Of a DNA stretch of 13,326 nt, positions 6,871 to 12,190 are shown piece after piece (the stretch's first letter is position 1; the number at the start of each line of letters is the position of its first letter). The notes under the pieces were generated by a model. It was not told the origin of the DNA. It searched no databases and was given only the letters and a program-made list of their open reading frames with translations. The DNA comes from an uncultured Oscillospiraceae bacterium. GTDB lineage: Bacteria; Bacillota; Clostridia; Oscillospirales; Ruminococcaceae. The translations under genes and the position numbers were made by a program. Where the stretch lies: the NCBI GenBank assembly GCA_934456315.1, contig CAKSHG010000037.1, positions 1 through 13,326 of the forward strand. The letters are read 5' to 3'.

Positions 6871-7278
6871 TTATTCAGCCAGCTTTGCGCCCAGCGCCCT
6901 GCAGTCGGCAAGCGCGCCGTCGTCGGGAGTTTCGTTGGCAATAAGACCCTCGTCGTTCACAAGCTCTGCGCCGTCAGACTTGACGCGCTCCGCCCACTCA
7001 CGCATCCACTCGCCGTCGCCCCAGCCGTAGGAGCCGAACAGAGCGACCTTCTTCCCGGAGAGCTTACCCTCGACGCCCGCGAAGAACGGCTCGAACTCGC
7101 CCTCCTCAAGGTTCTCGGCGCCCATTGCCGGGCAGCCGAATGCAAGTCTGTCGTAGTCGGCAACGTCGCCCTTGAATTCGGATACGGAGTAAAGCTCCGC
7201 GCCTGCGCCCTGCGATACTGCGTTAGCCATTGCCTCGGTGTTGCCTGTTCCGCTCCAGTAAATTACTGCGATCTTCAT
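6871..7278 (-). CDS. Short-chain flavodoxin
   Basis: A 135-residue cytoplasmic FMN electron carrier that can replace ferredoxin, typically when iron is scarce. The N-terminal beta strand leads into the FMN phosphate loop SGTGNT (9-14). Met52 lies in the GCPAMGAENLEEGEF loop and Trp86 in FGSYGWGDGEWM (81-92), the two segments that flank the flavin. The protein closely resembles the classical Clostridium beijerinckii flavodoxin in length and motif wording. The start is fixed by AGGAGG at 7291-7286, 7 nt upstream; the open frame extends further up but overlaps the DUF3793 gene and has no family sequence. It is the second gene of an operon, 14 nt after DUF3793, and ends at a strong terminator. 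Expression is probably governed by the paired palindromes before DUF3793. Confidence 0.95.
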   Translation of the reverse strand: MKIAVIYWSGTGNTEAMANAVSQGAGAELYSVSEFKGDVADYDRLAFGCPAMGAENLEEGEFEPFFAGVEGKLSGKKVALFGSYGWGDGEWMREWAERVKSDGAELVNDEGLIANETPDDGALADCRALGAKLAE

Positions 7279-7285
7279 ATGAAAT

Positions 7286-7291
7286 CCTCCT
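7286..7291 (-). promoter_or_regulatory. Ribosome binding site of flavodoxin (start-deciding)
   Basis: A perfect AGGAGG on the minus strand, 7 nt before the ATG at 7278. It sits just after the DUF3793 stop (7295-7293) and shows that flavodoxin starts at MKIAVIYW rather than further upstream. Confidence 0.9.
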
Positions 7292-7292
7292 G

Positions 7293-7865
7293 TTATGATA
7301 TTTTCAGCGCGTGATAGAGATCCTCGCCCTGCTCCAGCTTCCCGCAGAGGTACTCCCGGCAGCGGTCGTACTCCGCGAACTTCCGGCGGGCGCTCTCCAC
7401 GCTGCCGTAAACTTTCCAGCAGCCGCACAGTTTGTAGTTGCAGCCGCCGTTCTCCACAAATCCGCGGACGTCCTCCGCAGGATAGTCCAGAAATACCCCG
7501 ATCTCATGCGGGAAGTCGCCCAGCCGGGTACGCACCGACAGCCGCTCCAGGCAGTCCGCCGCAGTCATGCCAGCCGTGTAGCCGTAGTCCCGCAGGATAG
7601 CGCGATTCTCCGGCGCATTAAGGCGCGCCGAAAGCAGCTTCGGGCTGTAGACCAGTATCAGCGAACGTCCGCGCTCGTCCTCCCGCAGCACCTTTATTTT
7701 CAGACCCCGGGCAGCCGCACGGCGGTTGAACCTCCGGGCGTTGCCGCCGATGTCGAACTCGCTGCGCGACAGCGTGAACAGGCTCGCGCACTTTATCCCC
7801 AGCAGCGACGGCGCCGTGTGAAACGCAAGCTTCTTCTCAAACCGCCTTAGCTCTTCCTGTGACAT
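7293..7865 (-). CDS. DUF3793 family protein
   Basis: A cytoplasmic protein of 190 residues. The wording HEIGVFLDYPAEDVRGFVENGG, followed by NYKLCGCWKVYG and a C-terminal YDRCREY helix, is typical of DUF3793 proteins in Clostridia. The N-terminal part has FEKKLAFHTAPSLLGIKCASLF. The function of the family is not known; its frequent pairing with flavodoxin suggests a link to flavodoxin-dependent electron transfer or iron limitation, which is inference. No catalytic motif or membrane segment is evident. The start is uncertain: I choose ATG at 7865-7863 because GGGTGA lies 5 nt upstream. A GTG at 7874-7872 would add three residues but overlaps that site. It is first in an operon with flavodoxin, 14 nt downstream. 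Confidence 0.85.
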   Translation of the reverse strand: MSQEELRRFEKKLAFHTAPSLLGIKCASLFTLSRSEFDIGGNARRFNRRAAARGLKIKVLREDERGRSLILVYSPKLLSARLNAPENRAILRDYGYTAGMTAADCLERLSVRTRLGDFPHEIGVFLDYPAEDVRGFVENGGCNYKLCGCWKVYGSVESARRKFAEYDRCREYLCGKLEQGEDLYHALKIS

Positions 7866-7898
7866 TTCTTTCACCCTATCTTGTTCAGTTTGTGGATA

Positions 7899-7904
7899 AT
7901 TATA
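7899..7904 (-). promoter_or_regulatory. Possible second -10 box for the DUF3793-flavodoxin operon
   Basis: TATAAT on the minus strand (7904 to 7899) abuts the inner palindrome at 7906-7921. No good -35 is seen 16-18 bp upstream (CAATAG at 17). It could be a weak or activator-dependent promoter, or chance in an AT-rich leader. Confidence 0.3.
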
Positions 7905-7905
7905 A

Positions 7906-7921
7906 GTTAGGATTCCCTAAC
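7906..7921. promoter_or_regulatory. Putative operator, copy 1 (GTTAG-N6-CTAAC)
   Basis: GTTAGGATTCCCTAAC is a 16-bp dyad with the same arms and spacer length as the palindrome at 7940-7957. The two centres are 35 bp apart. This copy falls about 36-52 bases after the predicted start of the DUF3793-flavodoxin transcript, where a bound repressor could block elongation or hold a loop with copy 2. Confidence 0.6.
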
Positions 7922-7939
7922 CTATTGTTAAAAGAAACC

Positions 7940-7957
7940 GGTTAGTTCCTTCTAACC
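7940..7957. promoter_or_regulatory. Putative operator, copy 2 (GGTTAG-N6-CTAACC)
   Basis: GGTTAGTTCCTTCTAACC is an 18-bp dyad at the predicted transcription start of the minus-strand operon, a classical place for a repressor. The arms GGTTAG/CTAACC recall the inner arms of the DtxR-type iron operator, but there they are 1 bp apart and here 6, so the regulator cannot be named. Confidence 0.65.
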
Positions 7958-7963
7958 AAACAT

Positions 7964-7992
7964 ATAATACCACATTTTTTCCGATTTGTCAA
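7964..7992 (-). promoter_or_regulatory. Sigma-A promoter for the DUF3793-flavodoxin operon
   Basis: On the minus strand, TTGACA (7992 to 7987) and TATTAT (7969 to 7964) are 17 bp apart. Transcription should begin near 7957, giving a leader of about 90 nt that contains both palindromes. Confidence 0.8.
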
Positions 7993-8057
7993 GTGCCGCA
8001 GCGGGCAATCCGAAAAAAAACAGCCGGACAAATTCTCCGAAATTTACCTGATACCCC

Positions 8058-8086
8058 TTGAAATTTTCAGCGAAGTATGATATAAT
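8058..8086 (+). promoter_or_regulatory. Sigma-A promoter for phosphoglucomutase, extended -10
   Basis: TTGAAA (8058-8063) and TATAAT (8081-8086) are 17 bp apart, with TG at 8078-8079 forming an extended -10. The predicted start near 8093 gives a leader of about 70 nt. The -35 lies inside a block, ACCCCTTGAAATTT (8053-8066), that recurs exactly at the rpmE promoter. Confidence 0.9.
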
Positions 8087-8151
8087 ATTTATGATTGTTC
8101 AGGGAGTAGTGTGCCCGCTGCGCCGTTACTCGCTGATTTATACAGAACAAC

Positions 8152-8157
8152 AGGAGG
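8152..8157 (+). promoter_or_regulatory. Ribosome binding site of phosphoglucomutase (start-deciding)
   Basis: AGGAGG lies 8 nt before the ATG at 8166. In-frame ATG codons at 8058 and 8091 sit inside the promoter or at the transcription start and have no such site, so the protein begins with MADIQKLYEQW. Confidence 0.92.
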
Positions 8158-8165
8158 ACACATCA

Positions 8166-9881
8166 ATGGCAGACATACAGAAGCTTTATGAGCAGTGGCT
8201 TGCAAAGGCTACCGCTGACCCCGACCTCAAGGCAGAGCTTGAGAGCATAAAGAACGACGAGGACGGCAAGAACGACCGTTTCTACCGCGACCTCGAATTC
8301 GGCACCGGCGGACTGCGCGGCGTTATCGGCGCAGGCACCAACAGAATGAACGTATACACCGTAAAGAAGGCTACACAGGGTCTTGCGGAGTACATTCTCT
8401 CCAGCGGCGAGAAGAAGTCCGTGGCTATCTCCTGCGACAGCCGTATCAAATCCGATTATTTCTCCAAGAGCGCTGCCGAGGTTCTCGCTGCCAACGGCAT
8501 CAAGGTACACATCTATAAGGAGCTCATGCCTACCCCCATGCTCTCCTGGGCTGTAAGAGCGCTCGACTGCGGCGCCGGCGTAATGGTAACAGCAAGCCAC
8601 AACCCCGCCAAGTACAACGGCTACAAGGTTTACGGCAACGACGGCTGCCAGCTCACTCTTGAGGCTGCCGAGGCTGTTCTCGCAAAGATCAACGCTATCG
8701 ACATCTTCGACGGCGTTAAGTCCACCGACTTCGACAAGGCTGTCGCAGACGGCATGATAAGCTTCATCGGCGACGACGTTATCGACGCTTACATGGCTAA
8801 GGTCAAGGAGCAGGGTCTGCATACAGACCTCGTTGCTTCCTCCGGTCTGAAGGTAGTTTACACTCCCCTAAACGGCACCGGCAACAAGCCCGTGCGCCGC
8901 ATTCTTAAGGAGATCGGCGTAAAGGACGTAGTCGTTGTTCCCGAGCAGGAAAACCCCGACGGAAACTTCCCGACCTGCCCCTACCCGAACCCCGAGATAA
9001 AGGAAGCGCTCGCCTGCGGTCTTAAGCTCTGCGAAACCGAGAAGCCTGACCTCCTGCTCGCGACTGACCCCGACTGCGACCGCGTAGGCATCGCAGTTCC
9101 CGATGGCGACCACTACGAGCTGTTCACCGGCAACGAAGTCGGCGCGCTTCTCCTCGAATACATCTGCAAGGAGCGTATCGCGCTCGGCACCATGCCCAAG
9201 AACCCCGTCGCAGTAAAGACCATCGTTACCACCGACATCACTAAGGCTATCTGCAAGAAGTACGGCGTTGAGCTGCGTGAAGTGCTCACCGGATTCAAGT
9301 TCATCGGCGAGCAGATCGGCTTCCTCGAGGCAAAGGGCGAGGAGGACCGCTACATCTTCGGTTTCGAGGAGAGCTACGGCTACCTCGCAGGCGGCTATGT
9401 TCGCGATAAGGACGCTGTAGTTGCTTCCATGCTCATCTGCGAGATGGCTGCTTTCTACCGCACCAAGGGCATCTCCCTCATCGAGGCAAGAAAGAGAATG
9501 TACGCTGAATACGGCGTTTACTTCAACAAGCTCGACACCTTCACCTGCGAGGGCGAGAGCGGTATGGAGCGCATGAGCGAGATCATGTCCGACCTTAGAA
9601 AGAACGGCCCGAAGTCCATCGGCGGTCTGGACGTTGTCGCAACTGCCGACTACGAGGCTTCCGTAAAGACCTCCGCTGACGGCAAGACCGAGCAGATAAC
9701 CCTGCCGAAGTCCAACGTCATCACATTCTTCCTCCAGGATAACGCCAGCGTAGTTATCAGACCCTCCGGTACCGAGCCGAAGATCAAGGTTTACTACACC
9801 ACCACCGGCGCTGAAAAGGCTGACGCAGTGGCTCTCCAGGAGAAGCTCTCCGCTGATTTCACAAAGATCCTCGGCTTCTGA
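8166..9881 (+). CDS. Phosphoglucomutase / phospho-sugar mutase (alpha-D-phosphohexomutase family)
   Basis: A 571-residue cytoplasmic enzyme of the alpha-D-phosphohexomutase superfamily that interconverts glucose 1-phosphate and glucose 6-phosphate, and perhaps the mannose phosphates, linking glycogen and cell-envelope precursors to glycolysis. All four signature regions are present: TASHNPAKYNGY with phosphoserine Ser144, TDPDCDRVG (300-308) with metal ligands Asp301, Asp303 and Asp305, GFEESYGY (399-406) for sugar recognition, and RPSGTEPKIK (532-541) for the phosphate. FGTGGLRG near 45-52 is the usual N-terminal mark. Length is normal for the long bacterial form (PgcA-like). It has a strong extended -10 promoter and AGGAGG. 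In a cellulolytic anaerobe it would also take up glucose 1-phosphate released by phosphorolysis of cellodextrins. No classical terminator follows; an inverted repeat at 9900-9950 overlaps the next promoter. Confidence 0.95.
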   Translation: MADIQKLYEQWLAKATADPDLKAELESIKNDEDGKNDRFYRDLEFGTGGLRGVIGAGTNRMNVYTVKKATQGLAEYILSSGEKKSVAISCDSRIKSDYFSKSAAEVLAANGIKVHIYKELMPTPMLSWAVRALDCGAGVMVTASHNPAKYNGYKVYGNDGCQLTLEAAEAVLAKINAIDIFDGVKSTDFDKAVADGMISFIGDDVIDAYMAKVKEQGLHTDLVASSGLKVVYTPLNGTGNKPVRRILKEIGVKDVVVVPEQENPDGNFPTCPYPNPEIKEALACGLKLCETEKPDLLLATDPDCDRVGIAVPDGDHYELFTGNEVGALLLEYICKERIALGTMPKNPVAVKTIVTTDITKAICKKYGVELREVLTGFKFIGEQIGFLEAKGEEDRYIFGFEESYGYLAGGYVRDKDAVVASMLICEMAAFYRTKGISLIEARKRMYAEYGVYFNKLDTFTCEGESGMERMSEIMSDLRKNGPKSIGGLDVVATADYEASVKTSADGKTEQITLPKSNVITFFLQDNASVVIRPSGTEPKIKVYYTTTGAEKADAVALQEKLSADFTKILGF

Positions 9882-9899
9882 TCTGCGTAGTTTCACCCC

Positions 9900-9950
9900 C
9901 TCCCGAAAAAATTTCAAAAAAATTTGAAAAACCCCTTGAAATTTCGGGAG
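9900..9950. repeat. Inverted repeat between pgm and rpmE, overlapping the rpmE -35
   Basis: CTCCCGAAA (9900-9908) pairs with TTTCGGGAG (9942-9950); after a 3-nt bulge, TTTC (9912-9915) pairs with GAAA (9938-9941). An inner TTTCAAA/TTTGAAA pair (9912-9918, 9923-9929) can also form. No T-run follows, so it is not a standard terminator. It may shape pgm transcript ends or bind a protein at the rpmE promoter. Confidence 0.5.
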
Positions 9951-9964
9951 AGTTGTGATATACT
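9936..9964 (+). promoter_or_regulatory. rpmE: Sigma-A promoter for rpmE, extended -10
   Basis: TTGAAA (9936-9941) and TATACT (9959-9964) are 17 bp apart, with TG at 9956-9957 as an extended -10. It shares ACCCCTTGAAATTT and the TGATATA start of the -10 region with the pgm promoter. Confidence 0.88.
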
Positions 9965-9970
9965 ATATAA

Positions 9971-10051
9971 TTGTTAATGACTATGCCATAGTCTGAACCG
10001 CTGATGGTAAGCAAACCAGGGTTTGGCATATACGGATTGAGGTGAAAATCA
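9971..10051 (+). promoter_or_regulatory. Structured 5' leader of rpmE, candidate L31 autoregulatory leader
   Basis: About 80 nt separate the predicted start from the ATG. It can form a hairpin from GACTATG/CATAGTC (9979-9985, 9987-9993). The segment TATGCCA (9983-9989) can instead pair with TGGCATA (10024-10030), close before the ribosome site at 10039-10045. Mutually exclusive pairings next to a ribosome site fit the ribosomal-protein leaders known to let L31 repress its own mRNA, but I cannot match it to a described motif by eye. Confidence 0.4.
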
Positions 10052-10255
10052 ATGAAGGAAGGTATTCATCCCGCATACGAAGCTACTGTTATCAGATGCG
10101 CTTGCGGTAATGAGATCCCGACACGCTCTACCAAGAAGGACATCAGAGTAGAAATCTGCTCCAAGTGCCATCCGTTCTTCACAGGTAAGCAGAAGCTGGT
10201 TGACTCCGGCGGACGTGTTGACAGATTCAAGAAGCGCTACAACATGGGCAAGTAA
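10052..10255 (+). CDS. rpmE: Ribosomal protein bL31, zinc-binding form
   Basis: A 67-residue protein of the large ribosomal subunit that bridges to the small subunit. Four cysteines (Cys16, Cys18, Cys36, Cys39) in RCACGN and ICSKCHPF form the zinc ribbon of the C+ type of L31. The [14 protein letters not shown] segment at 51-64 is the family C-terminal signature. Length is normal. GAGGTGA at 10039-10045 lies 6 nt before the ATG. It has its own promoter and terminator and is a single-gene unit. The zinc-free paralogue used under zinc limitation is not in this window. Confidence 0.98.
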   Translation: MKEGIHPAYEATVIRCACGNEIPTRSTKKDIRVEICSKCHPFFTGKQKLVDSGGRVDRFKKRYNMGK

Positions 10256-10286
10256 TTGCACCGTAACAGGTAGTACCAATGTAGTT

Positions 10287-10321
10287 AAAAACACACGCTC
10301 GATTTTCCTGCGTGTGTTTTT
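10287..10321 (+). terminator. Rho-independent terminator after rpmE
   Basis: AAAAACACACGC (10287-10298) pairs with GCGTGTGTTTTT (10310-10321) around an 11-nt loop. The T-run forms the distal arm. It ends 17 nt before the next gene's ATG, so that gene needs its own promoter or read-through. Confidence 0.88.
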
Positions 10322-10338
10322 GCATTTATGGAGGAAGA

Positions 10339-10962
10339 ATGGAGTATAAAACCATCGCGCGGCGCTGTGAGGCAAGGTTCATCGAGAAAAAATCGGAATT
10401 CATCGGCTACCTCTGCCCTGTTCAGACCGAGGAGCAGGCGATCGCGTTCATCGAGGAGATCCGCGCAATGCACCGAAAGGCTACCCACAACTGCTACGCC
10501 TATATCCTGCGCGAAAACAACGCCGCGCGGCACTCCGACGACGGCGAGCCGGGAGGCACGGCTGGCGTACCTATCTACGAGGTGCTACGCAAGGAGGGGC
10601 TGACCGACGTCTGCTGCGTAGTCACGCGGTACTTCGGCGGAGTGCTGCTCGGCGCAGGCGGGCTTGTGCGCGCCTACACAAAGGGCGCAAAGGACGCCGT
10701 CGACGCAGCGCAGATAAAGTGCATGGCGGAGGCTGTCAGGCTCGCAGTCACCGTGGATTACGGGCTTTACGGACGTCTGGCGCAGGTTTTCGCAGAGTTC
10801 GACGCGCGGGTCGACGACGAGCAATTCGCCGACAATGTGCGTATTATCCTCCACATTCGTGCGGAAAATTCGCAGCAGCTCACCGACAGGCTGGTGGACG
10901 TCTGCAACGGCGCGGTTTCCGTCGAGGAGCTTGAAAAGGTCAATTACGATTTCGCCAGGTGA
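10339..10962 (+). CDS. yigZ: YigZ/IMPACT family protein (UPF0029 plus DUF1949)
   Basis: A 207-residue cytoplasmic protein. The N-terminal UPF0029 domain (about 10-125) carries the hallmark SDDGEPGGTAGVPI and VTRYFGGVLLGAGGLVRAY. The C-terminal DUF1949 domain (about 138-195) has a ferredoxin-like pattern. Eukaryotic IMPACT proteins act in translation control; in bacteria the precise role is unclear, with links to ribosome or stress physiology. The start is the ATG at 10339 preceded by GGAGGA at 10330-10335, a rather short 4-nt spacing. An upstream in-frame GTG at 10312 lies in the rpmE terminator and is rejected. No good promoter is seen between the rpmE terminator and this gene, so read-through from rpmE is possible. 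Confidence 0.93.
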   Translation: MEYKTIARRCEARFIEKKSEFIGYLCPVQTEEQAIAFIEEIRAMHRKATHNCYAYILRENNAARHSDDGEPGGTAGVPIYEVLRKEGLTDVCCVVTRYFGGVLLGAGGLVRAYTKGAKDAVDAAQIKCMAEAVRLAVTVDYGLYGRLAQVFAEFDARVDDEQFADNVRIILHIRAENSQQLTDRLVDVCNGAVSVEELEKVNYDFAR

Positions 10963-11152
10963 CAGGTCTTACTGACTTCGTTAAATTTCACCAGGTGTCG
11001 GCAGAAAAGTTTTGTCGCATTTTCAACATTTTTTTGTGAATTGTTACAAAGTTGCGGATTTTGAAAAGGAATCGGACGCGGAAATCTGTATATATTAGTG
11101 AGGGGATTTCTATGCCCTTTCATGCTTTAGGGATACTGCGAAAGGAGCAGAT
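10963..11152. other. Intergenic region before the dgt gene
   Basis: This AT-rich 190-bp stretch has no clear terminator for yigZ and no consensus promoter. A TG-containing TATATATT at 11087-11096 could be an extended -10, but no -35 is found at the right distance. A 28-codon open frame starts at ATG 11112 behind AGGGGA (11101-11106) and overlaps the start of dgt. AAAGGAG at 11141-11147 is the dgt ribosome site. Confidence 0.5.
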
Positions 11153-12172
11153 ATGCTTCCGAGAGAACGTATCATGCGCAACGAAGCTCTTATTTTAAGT
11201 GAATTCGCCTGCAAGGCCGCCGACACCCGCGGACGCGAGCGCCCGGAAGATCCGGACGATATCCGGACCGATTTCCAGCGCGACCGCGACCGGATAATCC
11301 ACTGCCGGGCATTCCGCCGGCTCAAGCACAAGACGCAGGTGTTCCTTATCCCGCATTCCGACCACTACCGCACCCGCCTGACCCACACGCTGGAGGTCAG
11401 CCAGATCTCCCGCACGGTTTCCCGCGCGCTGGGGCTCAACGAGGACCTCACCGAGGCTATTGCGCTCGGGCACGATCTCGGTCACACGCCTTTCGGGCAC
11501 GACGGCGAGCGTGCGCTCAACGACATCATGCCCGGCGGGTTCTCCCACAATTTGCAGGGGAAGCGCGTCGTGCAGTACATCGAAAAGGACGGCAGGGGGC
11601 TGAACCTCACCGCCGAGGTCATCGACGGTATCCAGGGGCACTCCACTTCCGGCGGCTCTTCCCTGCCGTTCACCCGCGAGGGAATGGTCGTCAGGCTCTG
11701 CGACAAGGTCGCCTATATCAACCACGACATCGAGGACGCGATACGCGGCGGAGTTATCCGCGCGGAGGACCTGCCGGAATTCCCCGTGAGTATCCTCGGC
11801 GCTACAAAATCCGCCAGGATAACCACCATGGTGCGCTCCATCATCGACAACGGCGCGGAAAATATCCACATGGACGACGTTACAAAAAGGGCTCACGACG
11901 AGCTGCGCGCGTTCATGTTTGATAAAGTTTACCGCGCAGAACCTACCATCGCCGAAAAGGACAAGGCGCAGTATATTGTTGCGTTCCTTTACAAATACTT
12001 TATTGACAAACCGGGAAAAATGCCGGAGCTGTACCGCGTCCTCGCGGGACGGTTCGACCTCCCGACTGCGGTCGGGGATTTCATCAGCGGCATGACCGAC
12101 GACTACGCCGTCGACCTCTTCAAGGAGATAACTATCCCCAAGGGCTGGAGCGGCGTTTCTTCTCATATCTGA
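11153..12172 (+). CDS. dgt: dGTPase-like HD-domain deoxynucleoside triphosphate triphosphohydrolase
   Basis: A 339-residue cytoplasmic enzyme that splits dNTPs, classically dGTP, into the deoxynucleoside and triphosphate, adjusting nucleotide pools. The HD metal site is complete: His78 in RLTHTLEV, His107-Asp108 in GHDLGHTPFGHDGE, and Asp192 in INHDIEDA. The N-terminal RDRDRIIHCRAFRRLKHKTQVF is typical of the shorter type of dGTPase found in Firmicutes, and the length fits that type. AAAGGAG at 11141-11147 lies 5 nt before the ATG; Met8 is an alternative start but has no ribosome site. dnaG follows after 18 nt, and the dgt-dnaG order, often followed by the sigma-A gene, is common in Clostridia, so this is likely a replication-transcription operon. 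Substrate preference is not shown by the sequence. Confidence 0.95.
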   Translation: MLPRERIMRNEALILSEFACKAADTRGRERPEDPDDIRTDFQRDRDRIIHCRAFRRLKHKTQVFLIPHSDHYRTRLTHTLEVSQISRTVSRALGLNEDLTEAIALGHDLGHTPFGHDGERALNDIMPGGFSHNLQGKRVVQYIEKDGRGLNLTAEVIDGIQGHSTSGGSSLPFTREGMVVRLCDKVAYINHDIEDAIRGGVIRAEDLPEFPVSILGATKSARITTMVRSIIDNGAENIHMDDVTKRAHDELRAFMFDKVYRAEPTIAEKDKAQYIVAFLYKYFIDKPGKMPELYRVLAGRFDLPTAVGDFISGMTDDYAVDLFKEITIPKGWSGVSSHI

Positions 12173-12190
12173 TTCGAAAGGGGTGAGGAT

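Noticed and set aside
7279..7428. Upstream extension of the flavodoxin frame
   Set aside because: It overlaps the 3' part of the DUF3793 gene, lacks flavodoxin sequence, and a perfect ribosome site precedes the internal ATG at 7278.
8058..8165. N-terminal extension of phosphoglucomutase by 25-36 residues from ATG 8091 or 8058
   Set aside because: The stretch contains the -35, extended -10 and predicted start of transcription, and no ribosome site; AGGAGG at 8152-8157 points to ATG 8166.
8868..9917. 349-codon minus-strand open frame opposite phosphoglucomutase
   Set aside because: It is the antisense shadow of a gene with all family motifs. Its Leu/Val/Gly-rich composition is that of a mirrored coding frame.
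10312..10338. YigZ start at GTG 10312
   Set aside because: The codon lies in the distal arm of the rpmE terminator and has no ribosome site.
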